DNA from: Chondrus crispus
Taxonomy: Eukaryota; Rhodophyta; Florideophyceae; Gigartinales; Gigartinaceae
Length of the DNA stretch: 64,000 nucleotides
Assembly: GCF_000350225.1 (NCBI RefSeq)
Contig: NW_005178810.1
Span: 92,464-156,463 of the forward strand
Direction: 5' to 3'
The notes beneath the pieces were generated by a model. The model saw nothing but the letters and a program-made list of their open reading frames with translations, searched no databases and was not told the DNA's origin. Position numbers and translations under genes: made by a program. The stretch's first letter is position 1, and every line of letters starts with the position of its first letter. This document shows, piece by piece, positions 10,569 to 21,654 of the stretch.

Positions 10569-11920
10569 GATGAAAGCCGAATCTCAAACCAAACAGTCGA
10601 AACTACTTTCCGCGGAGCAGTAGTTACTGTAGAAAAATGAAGGCCTGCCTGGCTGAGACCCGTTAGGTTAGCTTAACAATGAAAGGGGTTAGGACGCTAG
10701 TAGGTGAACGGGCGCGTTCGGCTGTGTGGTAAAAAAGCAGGAGGGCACTTGAACCAAGCGGGGGGTTTCCTTTTCTCCGGATGATGTTGCCTTTATGAAT
10801 AAAAACCTAAAACACAGATCCTAGCGCCCGCTACGAGTCTTTTTACCCTTGCCTGTTGCACTAACTGGCGGTGCTTTGGCTTTGCCCGATTTCGTTTAGG
10901 CACATCCCAGGGCCGTCAGTGGGCAGATCGCGATCTGCCCAGTCCCTTAAGGGGCAGCCTGAATCGAAATTTGCAAAACTGCAAAACCCGATGATGAAGA
11001 CGTACTGGCGCTGCCCTTTCAAGTATCGTGCAAAGGAAGACCTTCATGCGCCGCGGATACTATCTCGCGTCTTTCCGTCTGCGGATTACACTGTAGTATG
11101 CAGACCATCGCGCTGCTTCGCTTCGGCGAGCATGGAAGATATTGGAATAGTTACAGTTTGATAAAGGAGTATCCGAATAATGCCTTAGAAAAGCTATTAG
11201 ATACAGGTTACGACCTGAACACTGTTCCAAAATGGATGGTCAGGACTCCGGCAAGTTGTACTTCTGGAAAATGGCAATGTGAGAATGTCTATCAATATCG
11301 CGAAATACCTCACCACGCGAATGGGTCACGCGGTGAGGACAGAACTTGCCTTTGTTTAGAGATGGATTCATGTACTGTAGTAAATAACGGACAGTCCTAC
11401 GCGACTAGCGCGTGGGTCGGACCGGGGTAAGATTTGAACAGACTTGTCATCACAGAACCCCTGGCGAACAGCGCTCCGATTACCCGGAGGTTCGGTAGGG
11501 TTGGAAGAGCCGGTCGTAGGCTCTTCTTGACATCAATAAACTGTTTAACTTATTTCCTTTATTCATTTCGGGACGAACTCTCACAAATAAGAAGACAACG
11601 TGGCATCCTTGTTGCCTCAATGGGATTGATGCTTCCCTTGCTTTTGCCAGCTCCCAGATTGCCCTCTTCACAGCATAACATTAAGTTTACAGTAGGTTGT
11701 GCCATACCTAACGCATTGTTCACACTCTTGGCTGGGTCAGAAATATGACCTGTGCATGCAGTATCTACCCTTACTGCTAGTAACGGCTGAGGTCGCGTTT
11801 TGCAACATCTGCATCCGGACTTTTCCTCACCTGCAATACCTCCCCCATGCCCATCTATTCAGTCTCTCACGTAGCCTGGAGTAGGTGACCTCGTCCTCCT
11901 GTTGCAGTCGCCTGGAAAAC
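10569..11920. other. No convincing gene
   Basis: Only short unrelated ORFs. A stretch around 11434-11530 translates to a GRVGRAGR string that recalls helicase motif VI, but nothing around it supports a helicase. Probably old mobile-element debris and the upstream region of the next gene. Confidence 0.4.
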
Positions 11921-13153
11921 ATGTGCGATAGCTCCGGGCAACTTGGGGGCATAGCCGATGTTGCATCGGCTGTGGTCAGTCTCCCGACAGTTCTTGCCGC
12001 TTCCGCGGTTTTCTTTTCAGCCATGCAAGGTGTCCTTGTTCTTGAATCTGCAGACCCGTGCCGTCTCTCGAAACGAAAGATGAACATTTTGCTGGCCTTA
12101 GAGCTTGCAGAAGTCCTTGTGAGTGCCACTTCCGAGATATTATCATTTGTCGAACTTCGCGCAGCGCTGATGGAGAGTTTACAGTGGTTGCAATGGGTTG
12201 CACCTTGCCTTTTAGCTGCCGGAATGCTGGAAACTTTGGTGGACGTCTATTTTACCTTCGCCATGATCACAACAAGTCGAGTGGGCTGGATGCCGTTCTC
12301 TGCGACTGGGGACTCAAAAAAGGCCTGGGAAGTTTTTCCGTTCATGTTGACATGTTCGCTGTCAGCTTCTCTCATTGGGTGGAGACTAAGATGGTGGTGG
12401 ACCGGCAACACAGTGGCTTCAGAAATGGCTATCAAATCAGTATCGGATGAAATGGCTTTATCGAAGGGTGTTATGGGTTTTGCCGTCGGATGGACGGTCG
12501 CTGTTAGCGGTCTCGCTTTAATTATCATAATGCTCTCAGACTGCGCGGAAGACGGGGCTAACTACATCGCTAGCGTCCCGTACCTATGGAAACCTGACGC
12601 GTGGTTAAACGATCAGCACGGAGATATTAAGATATGGTACAGAAACACAAAAGGGGAAGGTTCTTTGCAGCAATACGCGGCAACTGCTGCGCTTGACGGA
12701 ACAGTGCCAATCCCGGAGACCGAAACAGACGTGTGGCTTCAGTTGGAGAAAAAGCCTTTGCATTGTGGGAACGCCATTGTTGGTAAAGATCAGGAACGTT
12801 TAAATCAAGAAAGAAGAAGCACATCCGGGCTTCACATGATTATATTGATTGCTGAGCATCTCGTTGTACTCCCTTTGCTTTTTGTGGTTGTGTTTGCCGT
12901 CGGGAGGTTGCATGATACCTTAGACTGCAGCAATTTTACTGCCTTAAAGCAACTTGCTGATGGTGTTATCATTATTTCGTTTTTGGAAGTCGCAATCGGC
13001 ATCAAGAACATCTTATGGAGTACGAGGGGAGTAGCAAAAGGAGAGCGTGCAAAACCTTCAAGTGATGAACGACTCCGGGAGTTGAGAGTCTTCTATGCCA
13101 AACACCTAACAGCGGAGGAATCAACAAGCCTAAATGATCTGAATATTGAATAA
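11921..13153 (+). CDS. Multi-pass membrane protein of unknown function
   Basis: 410 aa from the ATG at 11921; the frame extends 12 codons upstream but has no earlier ATG. About seven hydrophobic segments are visible, at roughly residues 16-41, 55-76, 90-114, 140-156, 183-205, 307-328 and 349-366. A polar loop of about 100 residues between segments five and six holds Trp-rich sequence (VPYLWKPDAWLND) and a lone Cys. The C-terminal 40 residues are charged and presumably cytosolic. I recognise no family. No intron is needed. Confidence 0.65.
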   Translation: MCDSSGQLGGIADVASAVVSLPTVLAASAVFFSAMQGVLVLESADPCRLSKRKMNILLALELAEVLVSATSEILSFVELRAALMESLQWLQWVAPCLLAAGMLETLVDVYFTFAMITTSRVGWMPFSATGDSKKAWEVFPFMLTCSLSASLIGWRLRWWWTGNTVASEMAIKSVSDEMALSKGVMGFAVGWTVAVSGLALIIIMLSDCAEDGANYIASVPYLWKPDAWLNDQHGDIKIWYRNTKGEGSLQQYAATAALDGTVPIPETETDVWLQLEKKPLHCGNAIVGKDQERLNQERRSTSGLHMIILIAEHLVVLPLLFVVVFAVGRLHDTLDCSNFTALKQLADGVIIISFLEVAIGIKNILWSTRGVAKGERAKPSSDERLRELRVFYAKHLTAEESTSLNDLNIE

Positions 13154-13523
13154 ATGGACGCGAATGGTACTCGATAGCAGAGATTCACATATGCCACAGA
13201 TATCATTCAAGCTGGTGGGAAAATGGCCAAGGCGAGAAACAAGGCGAGGAGTCGAGCGAGACGGGGACCGTGCGGTCGGCACAACAACGTATTGGGGGTG
13301 CTTGCGCTGCAGCAGGGATGCAATGCGAAGCACAGCCATGTCTAGCATTTCGAACCAAACACAGATGTACAGTACTTGGTATCTTACGGTGCACATTCTG
13401 TTCCGTGAGCAGCTACAGAAAATTGGGTGGCGTGTCTCGTCCTTGACCAAAGGTTATTACACAGCCTCGCACGAATCACGAAATTTTGCGGTCAGTGGGC
13501 TTCGGATTTCTTTTAGCAGCGTG

Positions 13524-13561
13524 CAACTGGGAGAGTAGAGTACAACTGGGAGAGTAGAGTA
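13524..13561 (+). repeat. Tandem pair of a 19-bp unit followed by a G tract
   Basis: The unit CAACTGGGAGAGTAGAGTA occurs twice back to back and is followed by a run of about ten G. The rest of 13562-14198 holds no convincing gene. Confidence 0.8.
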
Positions 13562-14198
13562 CAGCGAGGGGGGGGGGGTGGGTGTCGCGCAATAGTGCTA
13601 CTTGGAGTAGTGCCTCCCTCGATATAGTGCTATAGCTAGAGCTCTGTCATGGGTTATCATACTAGTTACACGTCTACACGTATATTTGTTTTAAAGCAAT
13701 CAATGATATGTCTTTCTTACATTCCCAATTTGTAGGAATAATGCGGCTTCTGTATAGTGCCACGCACGAAATAGTACCATATGTTGAGGTTTGTTCTGGT
13801 ATAGCACTATGTCGTGGGACCCCTGTACCTTCCAAGGTACCCTTATTACTGTACCGAACTCGATCCGAAACTCATGCTCGCTGTAATAAAATAATCCAAT
13901 CCCTGTGAATTCAAATCACTTGAAATTAAACAAAACCGCACTAAAATTCATTTTCTATGAGGCTGCGTTTTCATGCCTTTGCTTAGCTCCCTCCTCGCTA
14001 CGGAGACCAGACAAAGATCCATCCATTTCGGTGGCACGAGCTCTTCCCGATTACACTAGAGGAAAGGTGACAACAAGCTACGTTCCCAAGTTGTTTGCAA
14101 AGATTTTGACGAGGGCAGCTGAATTTGTTACAAGTCGTGTTGCTCCTCTGCGTAGTTTCCTACTTCTTCTCTCAAGCAGTGTTTGACAGTGATTTGCC

Positions 14199-14720
14199 AT
14201 GGTTGAGCAGACCGCAGTAATGCTTCGCGCAAGCGCTCTGTTTGGATTAATGATGCAGAGGGGCGCCTCGCGTACTCGTCATGCCCCCGTGAAAGTTGCA
14301 TTGGCAGCCAGCACAGCTGCTGCGGGGGGTTCTACGGCAACAGGATTTGTGAAATCTGAAGAACCTATGAGAGAAGATGCGTCCACTCCGATAACTGAAG
14401 AGAAACCGGGATCTGTTGTAAGGTCTGTGGGGGAACAGATTTCGATTGGCGGGGTACTTGGTTTCGCGGCTGGGTATTCGATACGAAAGGTTGGAAAGGC
14501 CGTCTTGTTTTTAGTGGGGACGGAAGTATGTATCCTGCAGTATATGGCATACCGCGAGTGGTTGACAATGGACTGGAGAAGACTGGGACGTGATCTCTCG
14601 CCAAAGTTCTCCAAATCGGCGTGGCAAGGGATTGTCGAGATTCTCGTGTACAAGATGCCATTTAGCGCAGCTTTTTCAGGTGGTCTTGCAGCAGGCTTAA
14701 GATTGTCGTCTTCCAAGTGA
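14199..14720 (+). CDS. FUN14-domain mitochondrial protein
   Basis: 173 aa from an ATG. After an N-terminal region rich in Ala/Arg/Thr (possible mitochondrial targeting, residues 1-50) comes the FUN14 domain: GGVLGFAAGYSIRKVGK followed by a hydrophobic helix and the MDWRRLGRDL segment that matches the family's VDWKR motif. A second hydrophobic, Gly/Ala-rich helix ends the protein (residues 155-170). FUN14 proteins sit in the outer mitochondrial membrane, and FUNDC1 is a mitophagy receptor. The LIR motif of animal FUNDC1 is not evident here, so a mitophagy role is not assured. Confidence 0.85.
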   Translation: MVEQTAVMLRASALFGLMMQRGASRTRHAPVKVALAASTAAAGGSTATGFVKSEEPMREDASTPITEEKPGSVVRSVGEQISIGGVLGFAAGYSIRKVGKAVLFLVGTEVCILQYMAYREWLTMDWRRLGRDLSPKFSKSAWQGIVEILVYKMPFSAAFSGGLAAGLRLSSSK

Positions 14721-15443
14721 AAACGAGACATGGAATCGTGCTATCTAAAATATTGCGATCACCAACGTGATGTTACTGGTGAAGCATGGACTGCGTCCAG
14801 TGACTCATGACGCCAGCCAGCCTGATGTGATGAGCTTTCCCGGTTGTTTCTCTGTAGAACTAGAATCAATCAGCAAGAAATATTTGAGCATGCAGGAGCA
14901 ACCGCGCACTCAAAGCGAAACCAAATGGTTGCAGGGCATCATAGTGCAGTTCACATGACTACGATGCCAGATCTCGAACGGTGTCGCAGCTCTAGAGATG
15001 CCGAAATGGCGGAAACAATATCGTTTAACTGCAGCGGTTATTATAATGTGCATGCAATCTCGGTGTGATGGCGCTTGTGGGTGAGGAGTCGATAGAGGGA
15101 TGCATAGATACATCCACCACAAGCAACAGCGGCGGAGTAGTATCCTTCATGGGGCTGTTGCAAAGCATCATCTCGCTGCTTCACACACATGTGACGGGAA
15201 AAGAAAAGTTGCAACGAAATTTTATCTGAATATTAAAAAGCAATGGTTTGCTGCCCGCTTCGCCACCGCATTCATTTAAGTGAGATTGGACCACCAATTC
15301 ATTGCTTGTCCCCGACATCGCTGTCATAGGGGAAATTCGCTACGATCGCTCGTTTGGCCACATTGCAGAAAAATCGCCCCTCCCAGGTTGCGGTCCCCAT
15401 CCCATCCCTCCCCGTCGACGTATTTCTTTGAGCACCGGACGCT
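14721..15443. other. Intergenic, no gene seen
   Basis: Short ORFs only. It serves as the 3' flank of the FUN14 gene and the promoter region of the MPP-alpha gene. Confidence 0.5.
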
Positions 15444-17468
15444 ATGCTGCCCTCACTCCGCGTAATTCCGCGCGCGACAGCCCGACCGGTACGTCCCTGT
15501 CCTCCAGCGTCAAGGTTCTGCCTTCGAGGATTTGCGTTTCTAGCTAGCGTCCGACCTAACCTGTTTGCGATTTCAAAATCCCTCTCGCATATTGGATCCA
15601 TTGCTCCATGTCGCTTATCGTATCCCATCATTTCACCTATCGCGGCCTTACTGTTCTCAGGGCTTTCGTCGTGGGTTGGCCACCAGCACGGAGGCGCCCA
15701 TGATGTGGCAACTCGCCCACGGCATGTTTGATCCGGAAGTTTCCATGGCAGAGAAGCTCCCAGGAATCCCTGATCCCGTTGAGAAGGTCGCAGCCCCGGC
15801 AGGACCGGTTGAAACATCTACTCTTCCCAATGGTGTGCGTGTTGCCTCACAGGACTTGGACGGGCCAGTATCAGCTATTGGTCTCTTTGTCGGCGCTGGA
15901 TCCCGCCACGAGACTCCGTACACATCCGGGATCTCGCATCTACTCGAGCACCTTGCGTACAAGGGATCTGCGATGCGTAGTAAGTACAGAATGGTTCGAG
16001 ATATGGAGCGCTCAGGGGCCGTTTTCTCCGCGTCTGCAGCAAGGGAGACCATAGCGTATACTGCTGAAGGACTGCGAGAGAAGGTTCCCGAAATGGTTGA
16101 TATCATGGCAGAAACCGCTGTTTTACCTGGTGTGGCTATTAGCGATAGTGGAACAGGTGAGTGGGACGGCGCCATGGGTGAAATCAAGACTCAAACAGAT
16201 GTAATGAAGATAGAGCTCAAGAATTTCGCTGACGACGCTGCTGGGGTCGTCACCGAAGCCATTCATGGCGCTGCCTTTCATGGAAACACTCTAGGTAAGC
16301 GAACATTGACGACCCGTTCATATCAATTGCGCGATCGCGTTTCCCACGAGGTGCGAGAGTTTTCAGGCGTAGCCGATCTTTTCTTCTGAGAAGATCACTC
16401 AGGCTCCCCGTGTGATAGTTGCACCTCGAACATTAGTTGCGTATTGCCATCGGTGCTCGAAGGCAAGACACTCTGAGGATTTCTTTGCTACGCTGTTTTG
16501 CGGATGCTCGCAGCGCGGCGCAAACAATCCTTGAACATTTCTATCAATGAGGTCAACTGATATCATGTTTTTCGATGCTAACCAGTGGATTTGACGTGTG
16601 TTTCATGTTACTATCTCCAGGATTGCCACTTGTCTCTGAGGAACGGAAACTTGCCCAGATGAGTCCACGCATGGTCGCTGATTTCGTTTCGGCAAACTAC
16701 ACGCCGGATCGCATTGTTCTTTCTGGTTCTAATATCAACCACAAGGCATTGGTCGAAGTTGCACAAAAGTCGTTAGGCGGTGTGACTGGTCAAAGCGTGT
16801 CCTCCTTGGAAGAAGCCCGTTATACGGGTGGTTCGACGAAGATAGGTGCTGATGGACCGGCACATGTCGCTATCGGATTCAAAGGTGTGTCGTGGAAGGA
16901 TGACAGGCTTGTGGCAGCATGTGTTTTACACACGCTTCTTGGTGGTGGCGGGTCCTTCAGTTCGGGAGGTCCTGGAAAGGGAATGTACACACGACTGTAC
17001 ACCGAGATTCTGAACAAACATGGTTGGGTTTCGTCGGCAATGGCTTTCAATCACTGCTATGGAGATACCGGATTGTTTGGAATTCACAGTAGTTGTGATG
17101 ACCCTGCGCATTTAAATAATTTGGTTGAGGTCGTGGGCGTGCAGATTGGAAAGCTTTCGAGACCACTTGCAGCTGGCGAGTTGGAAAGAGCCAAGGCCAT
17201 GACGAAGAGCAGTCTGATCATGAATCTCGAGAGCCGTGCTGTTGTATGTGAGGACCTTGGCAGACAGTTACTTGCGGCTGGCAAGTATAGCGGGCCTGCC
17301 GAACTGATCAAGAAGATAGATGCAATTACAGAGGATGACATTCGCGAGGTCGTCAAGGAAATGCTGTCCAGCGCACCATCAGTAGTAACGTACGGGGAAG
17401 ATTACGCGTCTTATGAGTACGCCGCCATTGAGTCGTCTATCAAAGCGCAGACTAAGCTTACCAACTGA
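15444..17468 (+). CDS. PMPCA: Mitochondrial processing peptidase alpha subunit (two introns)
   Basis: Proposed exons are 15444-15488, 15661-16294 and 16621-17468, giving 508 aa. Intron 1 (GTACGT...CTCAG, 172 bp) joins an Arg-rich presequence (MLPSLRVIPRATARP to GFRRGLATS). Intron 2 (GTAAGC...TCCAG, 326 bp) restores the family sequence LGLPLVSEE. The protein has the M16 peptidase fold and the alpha-subunit signature, the glycine-rich loop GGGGSFSSGGPGKGMY at about 334-349, which binds presequences. With MPP-beta it removes targeting peptides in the matrix. Oddly it keeps HLLEH (residues 108-112), the beta-type zinc motif HxxEH that alpha subunits usually lack. Exon 1 is the least certain part; an unspliced ATG at 15565 is the alternative. 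Confidence 0.88.
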
Positions 17469-17687
17469 ACAACTTCAGTGTAGGCGCTAGATTCGGGCTC
17501 CTGAATAAATTTTTTAGTCTGGACGGTACGTACGGGTTACATTCTTGAAGGCTTCATGCATATCACTTTAATGTCAAACTCAGTTGCTCAGCGGTCAGAG
17601 TAAACTCATGTGGGGCGCATCGACGTTTTGGGCCACCCGTAGAAAAACGTTTCACCACGACTCCGAGGTCAATATCGTGTGGCGTAG

Positions 17688-18071
17688 TCATTTCGCTTGA
17701 TTGGCAGCCAACTCTGCACGTAATCGCTTCGAAAAGTCGTCCTCGCCTTCAACCTCATCATCCCAATTATCCTCCCACTCTAAGTCCTCCTCTCCCATAC
17801 GCTCAGCCTCATCCCAAGCTATTAGACGGAAAGCAATGTAACAAAGCGAATTTAAAAAAGATCAGTACATTTGCAGTGTGAAAAAGCCTTGGTCATCCGC
17901 TTGATGCTTCAATGGAATACAGTCCTTACCATCATCCTCGAATTCTTCAAAGTCGTCATCCTCTTCAAGGACGTCGCTTTCCTCAGGGGCCGCGGGCGCA
18001 TCTTCCACTTTGGCAGCATCCGGGGCCTCCGTCGACATTTCCTGCTGCGGGGGTTCTGCACCTTCTGCCAT
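17688..18071 (-). CDS. SEM1: 26S proteasome subunit SEM1/DSS1 (one intron)
   Basis: Exons 18071-17930 and 17818-17688 join across a 111-bp GTAAGG...AATAG intron to give 90 aa. The product is very acidic with the family's two blocks, LEEDDDFEEFEDD and WEDNWDDEVEGEDDFS, followed by the conserved helix LRAELAAN. SEM1/DSS1 is an intrinsically disordered subunit of the proteasome lid that binds ubiquitin, and also works with BRCA2 and TREX-2 in other eukaryotes. The frame continues upstream to 18182, but the ATG at 18071 gives the usual size. The gene converges on MPP-alpha with about 220 bp between stops. Confidence 0.9.
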
Positions 18072-18284
18072 TAGAATGCTGTTGGGATCACGGTTCCCGG
18101 CGGTGAGGTTTGTAAGTGGCGGCGGAGAGCTGGTTGGGCTGTATTGTGCCGTCGCCAGCTGAATGCCGCCTCCAGCCGTCACCGATACTGTAGCCTGGTT
18201 GTACTACAGACATTTTTGAACATTTTTCCGTGCCACCTATTTTCCAGTGACTTCGAATATCTAGTGAATATATCTATTCGACCG

Positions 18285-19020
18285 GGTCTTGTCCTCATAT
18301 GAGGACAGCTCTTTTTTTTCCAAAAATATATACATTAAATTGAAAATTCGAAAAGCTACCTTGAGCACTAATTCTTTAATGTGCCTGTTTTCGGCAATAG
18401 CATCTTGCAGAACATCGGGATAGCAGCTTTGAATGCACAAAAAGCTTAAGAAAATAATGCAGATTGAGTACTAAGTTGCTTTTTTGAACTGGCGTTTTTG
18501 GCGTTTTTGGTTTTGAAGTTATTTTACATGCGGTTTTAGGGTGGTTTAAAAAGCTTCTTTTCCAGACATATCTAAAAACGACCACCGAGAACATGCAATT
18601 TTCACAAAGTTCTTTCTGGTCCCAAGTCAAAAGTCAAGAACGGTGGCAATGGTATCATTTTCTTTCTTGTCGGGGAAGCGAAAGTCAAGAATTAAATAGG
18701 TAGAACACTGTCCTCATGTAAGGACAAATGTCCTCACATGAGGACAATGGTCCGATAGACAAGTGTCTACTAGAGACGACAAGCGATATACATGAAATCA
18801 AAACTTTATAAGTCAGTTTGGACACCATTTCTTTAACGTACATGCCCTCGGCAATAACATCTAACAAAAACATTGGGATAGCAGTTGTGAGTAAACAGAA
18901 AGAATAAGAATCCAATGAAGTGTCAATACCCGGTTAACAATTTAAACAGTCATTTTGGTTTCGAAGATATCAGCACATAACGTTTTGAGGTCGGTCAAAA
19001 ACCCTTCTCTTTAGTAGCGT
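18285..19020. repeat. Diverged tandem duplication with GTCCTCAnnTGAGGAC motifs
   Basis: Two copies, about 18285-18600 and 18705-19020, share an ordered set of blocks: a GTCCTCAtaTGAGGAC-like palindrome, then TTCTTTAAnGT...CGGCAATA, GGGATAGCAG, and a final GG..GG..AAAAnnCTTCT block. They are only moderately similar, so the duplication is old. No protein is supported. The rest of 18072-20113 is AT-rich and shows no clear gene. Confidence 0.6.
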
Positions 19021-19845
19021 CCGTAGGCAGCCAGCGCATGGGAGAATCTCCGACGGACCCACGACCCGTCGGACAACTCATGGCATTCAAATCTCCGTAT
19101 TGCTCTAAAAATATCAATGCAGTTACTGTTTGAACAGATTTCTTTCCCTTTTTCTAGTCCTAAATAAAAGGTGAATATGGCTAACAAACCTTGTTTCTTG
19201 CAACCAGGACTGCATGCCTCTTCAAATTTACCGGATTCAGTTGAAAAATGACACAGAATGCATTTGTACAGAAGCGTTTTCGACACATGGCGTAGACCGC
19301 AGTTGTGTATGAAAGAAATTGACTCTTGACGAGCCTTACGACTTGTCCTACTATGGGCATGATGTTAGAAGGGAGGAAAAGTTCCGCCACATTGGCAGAT
19401 GGGGGTGGATCTTTAATGATTTGGGGGGCATTTTAGGAAGAAGGAGCAAGCAGTTCAGCAGCTATGTTAAACAAGCGCTTGTTAAGACACACCCAGGCAA
19501 GTAGAATTCGGCTAAATATATAACTGCGATGGACAGTTATCTACCTCTGATTGCATAAGAAAGGCACGTGAGTGGTTGGTATCAACAGAATAACTGTTCG
19601 ACCCATACATCTAGAATGGCTAAGGCATGACTTATTTCTAAGAGTATTAAGTTTATGGACTGGCTGGCTCCAAGTTCAGACCTTGATTCTATCGAAAATG
19701 TCGGCAGCAAGCTTGTCCGTGCCATATATAGTGGTTGCTGTCTGTTCAGGTCAGGTGAGGAGCTGAGGGCTATTATGCTGGAAGAATGATCAAAATTAGA
19801 CCGACAATTCCTTTACGGGCTTGTGAAGAGCATGCACGCACAAGT

Positions 19846-19878
19846 GGTACCCTTCCCCGAGGGGGCAATTTGGTAATT
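19846..19878 (+). repeat. Left terminal inverted repeat candidate
   Basis: GGTACCCTTCC, five bases, then GGGGCAATTTGGTAAT is found inverted at about 29554-29588. A second, shorter copy of the GGCAATTTGGTAATTTTAG part lies at 20058-20080, and its inverse at 29531-29552. These ends may bound a DNA transposon that contains the Harbinger-like genes and was later split by the gypsy element. Confidence 0.5.
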
Positions 19879-20113
19879 ATTTTGACGGAGCCTAACAAGT
19901 GTTTTATGCCACTATCCTGGGCTACCAAAAAGCGTCTGCTACAGCCAGTGGGATTTCCATGTGCCATAGACGACGAAAGGACGCGGGCAAAAACAACCTG
20001 TTTGAAGCCATTTGGAATTTTCACACACGTGCAGAAAGGGCTCAAATGAGAAAAAGAGGCAATTTGGTAATTTTAGTTATGAACCGGAAAGCGACAACAA
20101 AGATTGCACCAAC

Positions 20114-20434
20114 TGTGGGGGAGATTTGGGGTACTGTACAGGGTACAGTACCCAGGAGTGGCCCCAGGACCAAAGCCTTCAAAGATGATTTTATTGGTCT
20201 ACGTGTACGCCAGGTGTACACGTGGACAATCTCCCATTGAAGGGCGGCGGTCCTGGGAAGTGGAAGATGCTGGCGGCCCCTCTATAAGAGAAAGGGGCGC
20301 GCCGCGACACCCCGCGACAGGAGGGACACAACAGAAAAAAACAACAACACCCGGACCGACCCCCCCTCTTGAAATAAACATCTCGCTTTTCTCTCTCCCC
20401 TACGCGCGCAGCCCCCTTTTTTTAGCTACCAACA
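20114..20434 (+). repeat. 5' LTR of the 20114-25174 element
   Basis: 321 bp. Contains a palindrome-like GGTACTGTACAGGGTACAGT core near 20131, a TATA-like CTCTATAAGAG at about 20280-20290 and an AATAAA at about 20374, the expected order of LTR signals. Confidence 0.9.
20280..20290 (+). promoter_or_regulatory. TATA-like box of the LTR
   Basis: CTCTATAAGAG lies about 150 nt before the gag start. The same sequence recurs in the right LTR at about 25023-25033. Confidence 0.6.
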
Positions 20435-21654
20435 TGGTACTCTTGTGGAGGGGTGGCAAAGAAGACGGCTCCCTGTCACAGTTTGACGGGTCGAAGCCGG
20501 CCGACGTTCACAAGTTCTTCTTCGTCTTCGAGAATGTTGCCACCTCTGGCAAGTCGGACGAAGAAAGGGCATCTGAACTCCTTCGCTACCTGGAGGGAGA
20601 TGCATTCCACTTCTTTTATCAAGCCTTTGTCAAGAACGGAGATATCAGTGCAGATGGCTCCGACTACCAGAAGGTCAAGAAGGCCTTGGTCGAGCGGTTC
20701 GCCCCGGTTGAATCACCTGAAGATGTGATTCGGGATGCGATGGCCGCTCGCCTTTCTTTCGGGGATCTCAGTGGGTCCCTTCGAAACTCAGACCGTCTCT
20801 ACGAGAAGGCGGGATTCAACGACGAAGCGAAGTTCGGACTGCTTCGCAACGCCGTGATGGAACATCTCGAGTTGGCCCAGTTTGCCATCTATCGAGGTGC
20901 GAAGACCTACAAGGCCCTATTCGACGCAATCATGGACTTCTGGTCTGGTCGCTGTGCCTTTCAGGCGGCGGCGAACTCCTTGAGCAATTCGCGCTACCAG
21001 GGGTCAGAGAGCTCGCAAGTTATGTATGAGCCGAGAGGACAAGGAGTGTCAAAAAGGGTCATGATGCGTTCAAAAGCTCCCTTGTCTCCACTCGAGACGA
21101 AGGTTGACGCTTTAGCTGATCGACTAGCCGATATTTCCCTTATTATCAAGAAGAATCAGTCGAGGGATGACGCAACAGCATTCCGCCCCGCCCACGATCG
21201 TACTTGTTCTTACTGCAAACGACCGGGTCATGGCGCTAATAGATGCGATGCGAATCCGCATAGGGACACGAAATGCCCTCGCTGCGGAAAATTTGGTCAT
21301 TCAGAGACAAGCTGTTGGGCTAGAATTGGTCCACAGAGGGGAGGTAGCGGTGCCTACCCTGCTAAGAAGACCCAGAAGGATATTGCCGTGTCGGGTACAC
21401 GGACGGGCTCCGCAGGAAACCAGGTGAGTGTTGTGACACACGACGACCTCCCTGCTGATGAGAAGTTAGTGGCATCAGTCAAGAGAAACGCCGATGGAGA
21501 GCCGGTGGCCAAGACGCGAAAGGATGGTGGCGGCGAGCCAATCCCGTCCCTTCTCAACCCGCGTAAGTACTGGACTCCGAACCACATGAGGAAACCTCCT
21601 AAGCCTGGCCGTCGAACAAGAAAGAAGAGGACAAGTAAGAAGAACGCCGTCTAA
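20434..21654 (+). CDS. Gag with two CCHC zinc knuckles
   Basis: 406 aa. The ATG overlaps the last base of the LTR and the TGG of the primer-binding site (20435), so there is almost no leader. Residues 1-200 form a capsid-like region (LSQFDGSKPADVHKFFFVFEN, then YLEGDAFHFFYQAF). Residues about 250-290 carry two CX2CX4HX4C knuckles, CSYCKRPGHGANRC and CPRCGKFGHSETSC, which bind element RNA. The C-terminus is very basic. It ends in UAA, and the pol frame follows directly in the same frame. Confidence 0.9.
   Translation: MVLLWRGGKEDGSLSQFDGSKPADVHKFFFVFENVATSGKSDEERASELLRYLEGDAFHFFYQAFVKNGDISADGSDYQKVKKALVERFAPVESPEDVIRDAMAARLSFGDLSGSLRNSDRLYEKAGFNDEAKFGLLRNAVMEHLELAQFAIYRGAKTYKALFDAIMDFWSGRCAFQAAANSLSNSRYQGSESSQVMYEPRGQGVSKRVMMRSKAPLSPLETKVDALADRLADISLIIKKNQSRDDATAFRPAHDRTCSYCKRPGHGANRCDANPHRDTKCPRCGKFGHSETSCWARIGPQRGGSGAYPAKKTQKDIAVSGTRTGSAGNQVSVVTHDDLPADEKLVASVKRNADGEPVAKTRKDGGGEPIPSLLNPRKYWTPNHMRKPPKPGRRTRKKRTSKKNAV

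Noticed and set aside
11434..11530. GRVGRAGR string resembling helicase motif VI
   Set aside because: No other helicase motif in any frame nearby.
13905..14186. 93-codon ORF just before the FUN14 gene
   Set aside because: No recognisable protein features; more likely the 5' leader or promoter of the FUN14 gene, and it ends before the true ATG.
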